Source: DASTHG01 sp035491895 (lineage in GTDB: Bacteria; Gemmatimonadota; Gemmatimonadetes; Gemmatimonadales; GWC2-71-9). From it: a DNA stretch of 10,650 bases. Below, one piece after another: positions 5,076 through 10,650 of the stretch; within the stretch, counting starts at the first letter, position 1; every line of letters begins with the position of its first letter. The translations under genes and the position numbers were made by a program. Under the pieces are notes generated by a model, which saw only the letters and a program-made list of their open reading frames with translations, searched no databases and had not been told where the DNA came from. Location: assembly GCA_035491895.1 (NCBI GenBank), contig DATJJY010000141.1, positions 1 to 10,650 on the forward strand, read 5' to 3'.

Positions 5076-5756
5076 TCATCCCCGGACGTCCAACCCCGCC
5101 TGCTCTGCCGAAGCGCGACGGGTCGCTTCGAGCAGCTCCCGAACCTGCTCATCCTCCACCGGCTCGAAGTACTGATAGTAGAGCCCGACGGCGCCGAACG
5201 GCTCGGGTTGCAGGGGGCACACGACCTCGTCCACTTCGGCCTGGAGTGCCGCGCACGCATCGCGCGTCGCGACGGGTGCGGCGGCTACGAGACGTGCCGG
5301 CCCGTGCCGGCGCAGCGCCCGTGCGGCAGCCAGCATCGTCGCGCCGGTGGCCAGTCCATCGTCCACGAGGATAACGATGCGGCCCGCGACCGGCACGGCC
5401 GGCCGCAGGTTCCGCATCCACGTCTCCCGGTGTCGCGCCTCCGCCATCTGCACTCGAGTTACCGCATCGAGGTACGACGCCGAGATGTGCAACGCTTGGA
5501 TCATCTCCTCGTTGAGGAATCGGCCGCCGTCGGCCGTCACGGCACCGATTGCCAGCTCCGGCTGGCCGGGCGCCCCGAGCTTGCGGGCCACCACCACATC
5601 CAATTCCGCATCGAGCGAGCGCGCGATCTCGGCCGCCACCACGACTCCACCGCGCGGAATGCCGAGCACCAGTGTGTCGGATCCTCGATAGGCGTCGAGC
5701 GACTTCGCCAGTGCGGCGCCGGCCTCTATCCTGTCGCGAAACAGCTTCGCGTTCAT
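5076..5756 (-). CDS. Phosphoribosyltransferase-family protein (type I PRTase fold)
   Basis: 226 residues. The N-terminus FRDRIEAGAALAKSL...LVLGIPRGGVVVAAEIA (6-45) and the PRPP loop VILVDDGLATGATM (128-141) define the family often annotated simply as 'phosphoribosyltransferase'. It is distinct from hypoxanthine phosphoribosyltransferase because it lacks a clear base-recognition segment, and the acceptor is unknown. The segment ARKLGAPGQPELAIGAV (57-73) is family-typical. Mycobacterial Rv0571c, a DosR-regulon protein, has this domain fused to a dienelactone hydrolase; here the two are separate genes about 1.2 kb apart. The ATG follows GGAGGGCG and overlaps the stop of the upstream universal stress gene (ATGA), so the two are co-translated. 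Longer in-frame readings upstream lie inside the Usp gene and are rejected. Confidence 0.88.
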   Translation of the reverse strand: MNAKLFRDRIEAGAALAKSLDAYRGSDTLVLGIPRGGVVVAAEIARSLDAELDVVVARKLGAPGQPELAIGAVTADGGRFLNEEMIQALHISASYLDAVTRVQMAEARHRETWMRNLRPAVPVAGRIVILVDDGLATGATMLAAARALRRHGPARLVAAAPVATRDACAALQAEVDEVVCPLQPEPFGAVGLYYQYFEPVEDEQVRELLEATRRASAEQAGLDVRG

Positions 5757-6727
5757 CGTTCGCCCTCCATGCCAACGCCATTGTGCGATTCCTGTGCTGC
5801 TCTGGGAGCCTTGGCGACCTGAGCCAGCAGTGCCTCGTCTCCGAAGACGTCCGGCTGCGATCGCACCGGCTCCACGAGAAGCGGTGCCGGCAATGCATTG
5901 ATCAACCGCTCGGTCACGCTGCCGAGCAGCAGGCGGTCGATCCAGTCCTTCCCGTGGGTGCCCACGACCAGGAGATGGGCTCCCCACTCGACGGCTTCCG
6001 CCGTCAACTCAGCGACGACATCGCCGAACCGGACCGTGCGCTCGGCATCCTGAATTCGGAGGCTCGGCCAGACGCGGCGCTCCAGCGCCGCGAGCGACTG
6101 GCCTTCGAAGCGCTGCTGATCGACCCACCGGGCCACCGCCGGATTGCGAGTCAGCGATTCGATGACATGGATCGCTCGCAACTTGCTCTGTGCCAGAAAC
6201 GCAAAGCGCTCGGCCTCGCGGATCGTGGGTTGGGCTGCGGGGGAGAGATCCACGGCAACCAGCACCCGGTCGAGGTCCGCGAGATCGCCTTTCGTAACGA
6301 GCACCGGAGTGGTGAGCAGCCGAACCGCGTCGAGCGCCGTGCTGCCGCCGAGCCAGCGTCCCAGGGCCACGTGTCGCTTGCCACCGAGGATGACGAGGCC
6401 CGCTCCGCAGCGCTCGATCTCCGCCTGCAGCACCGGTGCCGGGCGGCCGATGCGGATGACGAGCTCGCCGGGCGCCGAGCTCGCCATCGCGGTGCCACGG
6501 GCGTCCTCGAGCTGTGGGCCGATGAGTTCGGCGAGCGCCCTGTCCAGCTCGGCCGCATTGTCTTGCAGCAGCCTCGCCGTGAGCGCGACGCCGGGGTCGC
6601 GCACCGCGTGCACGAGCCGCCACCGGGTTCCCGCGCGCGCGGCCAGCCGGGTCCCGAAACGAGCGGCGCTGACGGATTCGCTCGAGCCGTCCACGGCGAT
6701 GAGGATAGGCTTCCAGACGGACGACAC
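5753..6727 (-). CDS. Tandem-domain universal stress protein
   Basis: 324 residues, two UspA domains. Domain 1 is about 5-147 (VWKPILIAVDGSSESV ... VILGGKRHV ... TTPVLVTKG) and domain 2 about 152-288 (LDRVLVAVDLSP ... LLVVGTHGK ... LPAPLLVEPV), followed by a 35-residue tail. Domain 2 has the exact ATP-binding motif G-x2-G-x9-G-S (Gly256, Gly259, Gly269, Ser270). In domain 1 the second glycine is Arg118 while Gly128-Ser129 remain, so nucleotide binding there may be impaired. The start is GTG at 6727, chosen because GGAGGAAG lies just upstream (6732-6739) and homology begins there; an ATG at 6814 would add 29 unrelated residues. It is first gene of a two-gene unit with the phosphoribosyltransferase. 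Similar tandem Usps (such as Rv2623) promote growth arrest under hypoxia. Confidence 0.92.
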   Translation of the reverse strand: MSSVWKPILIAVDGSSESVSAARFGTRLAARAGTRWRLVHAVRDPGVALTARLLQDNAAELDRALAELIGPQLEDARGTAMASSAPGELVIRIGRPAPVLQAEIERCGAGLVILGGKRHVALGRWLGGSTALDAVRLLTTPVLVTKGDLADLDRVLVAVDLSPAAQPTIREAERFAFLAQSKLRAIHVIESLTRNPAVARWVDQQRFEGQSLAALERRVWPSLRIQDAERTVRFGDVVAELTAEAVEWGAHLLVVGTHGKDWIDRLLLGSVTERLINALPAPLLVEPVRSQPDVFGDEALLAQVAKAPRAAQESHNGVGMEGER

Positions 6728-6865
6728 GTTGCTTCCTCCAGCGATGGGAGAAAGGTCGTCGCTGGTGGATGAAGAATGGATGAATCGTGTCGAAAGATGA
6801 CGCAGTTTCATCATGCTCTCACCGTCGCTTCAACGACCGCCGGCATCTTGAGCGAAGGAGGCGCT
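6728..6865. promoter_or_regulatory. Divergent promoter region between usp and the BaeRF gene
   Basis: 138 bp noncoding. It carries ribosome binding sites at both ends (GGAGGAAG for the leftward GTG start at 6727; GAAGGAGG for the rightward ATG at 6866). The A+T-richer centre (about 6765-6820) is the likely promoter area. TTTCATC occurs here, as it does upstream of copy A, but I see no defined operator. Confidence 0.45.
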
Positions 6866-7624
6866 ATGGCCGAGTCGACGCTGCTCGCTGTCGTCCTGGA
6901 TCATGAACACGCTCGACTCTTTCTCGTGCATGGTGCGGATGTGATCGAGCTTCCCTGTCTCGTCACCCCGCATCCGCGCGGCGGCAGATTCCACAGCGAC
7001 CGGCGGGACTCGCCCGGCAGGGGTGAGGCCGCCTTCCATCGGCACCGCCAGGAGGAGGAGCGTCGCCACTACGGGGCGGTCGCAAGGCGGCTCGCTGCGC
7101 TGACGCGCGCGCATGAAGCTCGGGAAGTCCTGGTCGGAGGGTCGGAGCCCGTCGTTGCGGGATTGACGCGCGCTCTACCGCGGCCGCTCGCCACACTGGT
7201 GGTGGGAACCGCGGACCTCAATCCGGTGCGGCTCACAATGGCTCAGGTGCGTCGCGCGGCGCAGGCCGCCCATCGCGCGCACAGCGTCGTCACCGAGACG
7301 GAGTGGGTTCAGACACTGGACGAGGCGTTCGGGGCGCAGCGAGCCGTCAACGGCATTCGGCCCGTGCTGCGGGCGCTCGACGAGGGGCAGGTCCGCGCTC
7401 TGCTGGTGGTCGCGGGGTTCTCGCGCCCGGGCTACCGAGTTGTCTCGGGCCGCCTGATGGCGACCAAAGCGGAGGCTACGGGTGAGGGGGTCGCTCGGGT
7501 GCCCGATCTCGTGGTCGCCGCCGCCGCCGAGACGCGGCGCCGCGGTGGCACCGTCGTCGAACTCACGGAGCCTCGCCTCGCGGCGCGCATCGACGGCGTG
7601 GCGGCACTGCTGCGCCATTCGTAG
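6866..7624 (+). CDS. Bacterial eRF1-like protein (BaeRF / Rv2629-Vms1 family)
   Basis: 252 residues. The N-terminal region (STLLAVVLDHEHARLFLVHG ... IELPCLVTPHPRGGRFH) and the HRQEEERRHYGAVARRL segment (60-76) are typical of bacterial and archaeal eRF1-related proteins related to Vms1, ribosome-acting factors proposed to release or rescue peptidyl-tRNA. The C-terminal part (VLRALDEGQVRALLVVAGF ... PDLVVAAAAETRRRGGTVVEL) is an eRF1 domain 3/L7Ae-like fold. No GGQ loop is evident. Rv2629, a DosR-regulon protein, belongs to this family. The ATG follows GAAGGAGGCGCT. It is first of a two-gene unit with dodecin (36-nt gap). With hpf nearby, a role in ribosome maintenance under stress is plausible but inferred. 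Confidence 0.8.
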   Translation: MAESTLLAVVLDHEHARLFLVHGADVIELPCLVTPHPRGGRFHSDRRDSPGRGEAAFHRHRQEEERRHYGAVARRLAALTRAHEAREVLVGGSEPVVAGLTRALPRPLATLVVGTADLNPVRLTMAQVRRAAQAAHRAHSVVTETEWVQTLDEAFGAQRAVNGIRPVLRALDEGQVRALLVVAGFSRPGYRVVSGRLMATKAEATGEGVARVPDLVVAAAAETRRRGGTVVELTEPRLAARIDGVAALLRHS

Positions 7625-7660
7625 AAACGTGAGAAATCCCCTGAACACAGGAGAACCTCC

Positions 7661-7864
7661 ATGGCAGTCGCCAAAGTCACAGAAATCAGTGCGTCGTCGC
7701 CGCAGGGGTTCGAAGACGCCATCCAGGCGGGCATCACCCGCGCCGCGAGAACGCTGGAGCATATCCGCGGTGCCTGGCTAAAGGACCTGAAGGTCGTAGT
7801 GGAGAACGGGCGGGTGACCGAATACCGCGTCCGCATGAAAGTCACGTTCGTGCTGAAGGACTGA
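7661..7864 (+). CDS. Dodecin (flavin-binding small protein)
   Basis: 67 residues, full family length. The start MAVAKVTEISASSPQGFEDA, the helix QAGITRAARTLEHIRGAWLKD and the two long strands LKVVVENGRVTEYRVRMKVTFVL match dodecin, which assembles into a hollow dodecamer that stores or buffers FMN/riboflavin or CoA. Trp45 (IRGAW) is the aromatic residue that stacks on the flavin ring in the family. The ATG follows CAGGAG. It lies 36 nt after the BaeRF gene on the same strand and converges on the hydrolase with 24 nt between the genes. No terminator hairpin is obvious in that gap. Confidence 0.95.
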   Translation: MAVAKVTEISASSPQGFEDAIQAGITRAARTLEHIRGAWLKDLKVVVENGRVTEYRVRMKVTFVLKD

Positions 7865-7888
7865 AGGCGCTTCTGGAAAGGAGTTGGA

Positions 7889-8638
7889 TCAGCAGCCCCG
7901 CCACTCCCGGAGCACGCGCTCGAGATCGAGGTTCGGCGCGATCAGGCAGATGTGGCCATGCCCGAGCAAGACGCGCACCATCGCTTGTGGCACACGACTC
8001 GCCATCTCTCGAGCCTCTCGGACGGCGGGCACCAGGTGGTCGCGCTCCGACGCCAGGAACAGCACGGGCATCTCGAGCTCCCCCAGCCGATCGCGGACGT
8101 CGTACGATTGCAGGATCCGGAGCCGGGCGATGTACCCCGCCCGGCTCGTCTGCTGCGTCAGTTCCATGAAACGGCGGATCTCGGCCCGATGCGTATAGCG
8201 AGAATGCAGTCGGAACGCGGTCAATCGTCGCACCAAGGGCATCGCTTCCCACGGCATCAACTGCAGCGCTCGGACCGCGAGCCGCAGTCGTACTTGCGGC
8301 AGAAAGCGGGGGAACGAGTTGAGCACGACGAGGGCCGCGACGAGGTGGGGGTAGGCGAGGGCGAAACTGAGCGCGACCGCGCCGCCGAAGGATTCGCCCA
8401 CGACCACCACCCGGCTACCCGCTGTGGCCGTGCCACGGGCGACGTGCGCCAGGTCGTCGACCAGTGTAGCCATGTCGGCCGCGTCATCGCGCAGTTGGTA
8501 CGTCGCCACGCGGTACCGCTTGGCGAGCAGCGGCACCTGGCGGTAGAAGAGACTCCCCGTGCCGTCCATGCCCGGGACCAGGACCAGAGCGGGCCCGTCG
8601 CCTGTGAGTGCCACGTGCGGATCGTACGGGGTGGTCAT
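7889..8638 (-). CDS. Alpha/beta hydrolase (lipase/esterase-like)
   Basis: 249 residues, soluble. LVLVPGMDGTG (18-28) is the HG-type oxyanion segment. The nucleophile elbow is VVGESFGGA with Ser83. The acid is Asp200 (LASERDHLVP) and the histidine is His229, or possibly His227 (GHGHICL). The cap region (110-165) is rich in Arg. No substrate can be read from the sequence. The start codon ATG (8638-8636) overlaps the start codon of the divergent gene (CATG), and no ribosome binding site is visible before it, so a leaderless or upstream non-ATG start is possible. Longer in-frame readings to 8782 enter the neighbouring gene and lack homology. Confidence 0.85.
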   Translation of the reverse strand: MTTPYDPHVALTGDGPALVLVPGMDGTGSLFYRQVPLLAKRYRVATYQLRDDAADMATLVDDLAHVARGTATAGSRVVVVGESFGGAVALSFALAYPHLVAALVVLNSFPRFLPQVRLRLAVRALQLMPWEAMPLVRRLTAFRLHSRYTHRAEIRRFMELTQQTSRAGYIARLRILQSYDVRDRLGELEMPVLFLASERDHLVPAVREAREMASRVPQAMVRVLLGHGHICLIAPNLDLERVLREWRGC

Positions 8639-9374
8639 GTCACGTGAACGACTCGGCAAGGCCGGTCGCGTCGCCTGGGCTGTCGTGACGATCGGCATCA
8701 CGGAAACTGTGGTGTTCGGGCTCTCGATGCTGCCGGCGGCGCTGTTCTGGCAATGGCAATTCCATTGGCCCGTGCGAGACAACGCGCTGCGGATTACGCT
8801 CTTGGCAATGTCGCTCGTGCCGGCCTACCTGGTGTTCGCAGTCTCGTTGCTGACTCTGTCTGCGCTGTCGGCTCGGCTGTTCGGGTGGCGTACGCCTCCC
8901 GACGCCGAGATGCGGATCGCCGACATGGAATGGCCGCTGCTGCGCTGGGCGCGCTACGGCATGTCGACGCACGTCGTCCGGGTGCTCGTGGGGACGCTGC
9001 TGCGCGCCACGCCGCTGTGGACGCTGTACCACCGGTTGAACGGAGCCCGACTCGGGCGCGGCGTCTACCTGAACAGCTCCCAGCTCGCGGACCACAATCT
9101 CCTCGAGTTCGACGACGACGTCGTCATCGGCGCCGATGTGCATCTCTCGGGTCACGTGGTGGAGTCGGGAATGGTGAAGACGGCCCGGGTGCGTCTCGGG
9201 CGCGGGGTGACGATCGGGGTGGGCAGCGTGATCGGCATCGGAGTCGTCGTCGAGCAAGATACGCAGGTCGGCGCGCTCAGCGTCGTTCCCAAACACCGCC
9301 ACCTCGAATCGCACGCGCTGTTCGGCGGCGTTCCGGTGCGCCGCCTTGACCACTCAGAGGCAGCGGGTCCTTAA
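8637..9374 (+). CDS. Membrane-anchored left-handed beta-helix acyltransferase-like protein
   Basis: 245 residues. Two hydrophobic segments (about 12-38, VAWAVVTIGITETVVFGLSM onward, and 52-78) are followed by an amphipathic linker and a hexapeptide-repeat beta helix from about 137 to 235 (LGRGVYL, DDDVVIGADVHLSG, VRLGRGVTIGVGSVIGIGVV, VGALSVVPKH, LFGGVPVRRL). It resembles the C-terminal half of large Pls/PosA-type NRPS-like proteins, which combine membrane helices with hexapeptide repeats. Here it is stand-alone, with no adenylation or carrier domain. A likely role is acylation of a membrane or envelope substrate, but this is unproven. The ATG follows GGGGTGG. It overlaps the divergent hydrolase start by two bases and the convergent Usp stop by four. 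Confidence 0.78.
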   Translation: MSRERLGKAGRVAWAVVTIGITETVVFGLSMLPAALFWQWQFHWPVRDNALRITLLAMSLVPAYLVFAVSLLTLSALSARLFGWRTPPDAEMRIADMEWPLLRWARYGMSTHVVRVLVGTLLRATPLWTLYHRLNGARLGRGVYLNSSQLADHNLLEFDDDVVIGADVHLSGHVVESGMVKTARVRLGRGVTIGVGSVIGIGVVVEQDTQVGALSVVPKHRHLESHALFGGVPVRRLDHSEAAGP

Positions 9375-10216
9375 ACGGGGACGGCCAGCAGCGCGCTCGT
9401 CGCGCGACGGAGCAGGCGGGCGGCGACGGTCGTGACCGCTCCGGCGGCACCGTAGTTCAGGCCTCGATGGTACCCAAAGACGATCAAGGAGTCGGGCCCG
9501 CTTTTCGCTTCGTTCAGGATCTCGGAGACGACGTCACCCTGCCGGACCACCGTTTCCAGTGCCAACATCGTTCCGCCGCCCGCAGTCTCTTCCAGCCGGT
9601 TGAGCCACGGGCGCCGCCCGCCGGCCGCGAGGATGCCGGTCGTCGCGGGCTCGACGTGCAGTGCCACGGCGGGCACACCGAGGGACTCGCCCAGGGTGGT
9701 CGCGGCCTCGAGAACGCGGGAGGCGTTGGGACTGTCGTCGACGCAGGCGAGGACGCGCTGATACACCTCGTGAACGGGTGGCGCGACGAGCACGGGCACC
9801 CGGCTGCGCCGCAGCGTCGCCGGCGTCACGTCTTCCGCGGGACCGATGCCGGCATGACCCGAGTTCCCCAACACGATCAGGTCGGCACCGGTTTCCTCGG
9901 CCCGGCGGACCAGCTCTACGCTCGGCCAGCCGAACGCCGCTCGATAGGAAGCACGTGGCGCCGCCATGACCGCTGGTCCCGCGAGCTGCTCCAGGCGCTC
10001 GCACGCCCGCTGAGCCGCCACTTCTGCCGGAGATCCCAAGTGAGTGCGCCGCAGACCCTCGACCTCGTCCGCCCGCACGAGCTCCCACGGGTTCGCAAGT
10101 ACGGTCAGGACTTCGAGCTCCGCGTGCGCCACCGCCGCGACCTCGGCGGCGGTGAGGACGGCGCGGGGATTGGGCGCCTGGAGACTGATTCCAGCCAGCA
10201 CACGTTGTAGTTGCAT
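9371..10216 (-). CDS. Tandem-domain universal stress protein, degenerate nucleotide motif
   Basis: 281 residues, two UspA domains. Domain 1 is 1-147 (LQRVLAGISLQAPNPRA ... DLIVLGNSGH ... RVPVLVAPP) and domain 2 is 152-281 (YQRVLACVDDSPNASRV ... SLIVFGYHRG ... TSALLAVPV). The family ATP motif G-x2-G-x9-G-[ST] is altered in both: domain 1 keeps GNSG (117-120) but has Val130-Thr131 at the G-S position, and domain 2 has Gly248-Arg251 and Val261-Thr262. It may therefore belong to the non-ATP-binding Usp class. The ATG follows AAGGAG seven bases upstream. It converges on the acyltransferase-like gene; the two stops share TTAA. Confidence 0.9.
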   Translation of the reverse strand: MQLQRVLAGISLQAPNPRAVLTAAEVAAVAHAELEVLTVLANPWELVRADEVEGLRRTHLGSPAEVAAQRACERLEQLAGPAVMAAPRASYRAAFGWPSVELVRRAEETGADLIVLGNSGHAGIGPAEDVTPATLRRSRVPVLVAPPVHEVYQRVLACVDDSPNASRVLEAATTLGESLGVPAVALHVEPATTGILAAGGRRPWLNRLEETAGGGTMLALETVVRQGDVVSEILNEAKSGPDSLIVFGYHRGLNYGAAGAVTTVAARLLRRATSALLAVPV

Positions 10217-10353
10217 AGGGTCGCTCCTTCACCGGCAAATTGGTCGCAGGCTATTGAAGACGGCGTGTACGGCACCTCAAGGTTCCTTCATGGGATCTGG
10301 AACGGGAACGGAGGATCCCGGTGAAAGGCTCTTCAGGCGCCTTTCGGGCTTAC
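10217..10353 (-). promoter_or_regulatory. Intergenic region between the efflux adaptor and usp
   Basis: 137 bp. It contains the usp ribosome binding site (AAGGAG), a presumed usp promoter that I cannot delimit, and two hairpins (10285-10328 and 10323-10345), which are annotated separately. Confidence 0.5.
10317..10348 (-). terminator. Possible transcription terminator hairpin after the efflux adaptor gene
   Basis: GAAAGGC (10323-10329) pairs with GCCTTTC (10339-10345), and CCC/GGG extends the stem outward. It lies five bases beyond the adaptor's stop codon. No T tract follows on the minus strand, so intrinsic termination would be weak or Rho-assisted. Confidence 0.4.
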
Positions 10354-10650
10354 CTACTTCCGAGGCCGAGCCTGGACTCGAACGCCGTCTGAGACTTTGT
10401 CTGTCGGCTGACGGATCACGCGATCTCCGACGCTCAGGCCGTCGAGAATCTCCGCTTCGTCGGGATTGCGATGACCGACCCGCACGTCTCGTGAGCGGGC
10501 CCGGCGATTCTCCACGAGGAACACGCGCCACTGATCGCCGACTTGATACAGGGCGCTGGCCGGCACCTTGAGTGCGTCGCCCTCCCACTGCACGACGCGC
10601 GCCTCGACGCGGTAGCCGTCCCCCAGCTGCGGGGGCGTGTCGTCCAGATC
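10354..10650 (-). CDS. HlyD/RND-type periplasmic efflux adaptor, C-terminal part (cut by window edge)
   Basis: The reading frame is open to the right edge, so only the last 98 residues are seen. LGDGYRVEARVVQWEGDALKV, VPASALYQVGDQWRVFLV, ARSRDVRVGHRN, EILDGLSVGDRVIRQP and DKVSDGVRV form the barrel-sandwich/membrane-proximal domain of periplasmic membrane fusion proteins, which link an inner-membrane ABC or RND pump to an outer-membrane channel. An internal GTG at 10593 is in frame but lies in the middle of the domain and is not the start. The gene ends before the usp region and is probably unrelated to it functionally. Confidence 0.88.
   Translation of the reverse strand, partial: DLDDTPPQLGDGYRVEARVVQWEGDALKVPASALYQVGDQWRVFLVENRRARSRDVRVGHRNPDEAEILDGLSVGDRVIRQPTDKVSDGVRVQARPRK

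Noticed and set aside
4834..5175. 113-codon plus-strand open frame inside RNA copy B
   Set aside because: It has Ser/Arg-rich low-complexity composition, no ribosome binding site, and crosses into the antisense of the phosphoribosyltransferase gene.
5549..6772. 407-codon plus-strand open frame
   Set aside because: It is a shadow of the Usp and phosphoribosyltransferase genes on the minus strand, with Arg/Pro/Ala-rich non-protein-like composition.
9467..10210. Plus-strand open frame opposite the second Usp
   Set aside because: It is antisense to a secure Usp gene; its composition is typical of a shadow frame in high-G+C DNA.
1..10650. CRISPR arrays, tRNA or rRNA genes, insertion sequences or integrases
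   Set aside because: No regularly spaced repeats, tRNA-like cloverleaf, rRNA sequence, transposase or integrase reading frame, or terminal inverted repeats were seen.

Overview
The window is a G+C-rich bacterial chromosome segment, densely coded on both strands, with many ATGA-type stop/start overlaps and good AGGAGG-like ribosome binding sites. The only taxonomic hint is the left-edge gene: a nitrous oxide reductase (NosZ) with a Sec/lipoprotein-type leader instead of a Tat leader. It is preceded by a lipoprotein c-type cytochrome, which is the clade II ('atypical') layout found for example in Gemmatimonadota, Bacteroidota and some Deltaproteobacteria. A Gemmatimonadota-like soil or wastewater bacterium is my guess from this and the base composition, not something the window proves.

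Left part (1-1432, minus strand): a three-gene, translationally coupled unit of a SufR-like Fe-S winged-helix regulator, a monohaem cytochrome c lipoprotein and nosZ (truncated by the window edge). This is a respiratory N2O reduction locus with its own putative redox or NO-sensing regulator.

Middle and right part (about 1500-10216): a block of stress, hibernation and low-energy genes on both strands. In order they are two tandem two-CBS-domain proteins and a hypoxanthine phosphoribosyltransferase (+); a dienelactone-hydrolase-like protein preceded by a coupled 79-residue unknown protein (-); a short ribosome hibernation factor HPF/RaiA (+); a phosphoribosyltransferase-family protein coupled to a tandem universal stress protein (-); a bacterial eRF1-like (BaeRF/Rv2629-type) protein and dodecin (+); a second alpha/beta hydrolase (-) divergent from a membrane-anchored left-handed beta-helix acyltransferase-like protein (+); and a second tandem universal stress protein (-). 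The far right edge carries the C-terminus of an HlyD-type efflux adaptor (-). The gene content parallels the mycobacterial DosR dormancy regulon (CBS protein Hrp1, Usp, Rv2629, phosphoribosyltransferase/dienelactone hydrolase, HPF-like factors). I infer a low-oxygen or starvation survival island sitting beside the anaerobic N2O respiration genes.

The most unusual feature is not protein coding. Two intergenic regions, 1536-1709 and 4641-5045, hold diverged copies of one element: a shared upstream block, a closing stem whose two arms have changed together between the copies, a conserved G-rich core, a second hairpin, and a distal 15-bp hairpin with a conserved TTGCA-containing heptaloop. The paired changes point to a structured RNA. 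Copy A lies upstream of the CBS/hpt operon. Copy B lies just after hpf in a convergent intergenic space with no gene downstream on its strand, so at least that copy would act as a free-standing RNA. I do not recognise it as a known riboswitch or RNA class.
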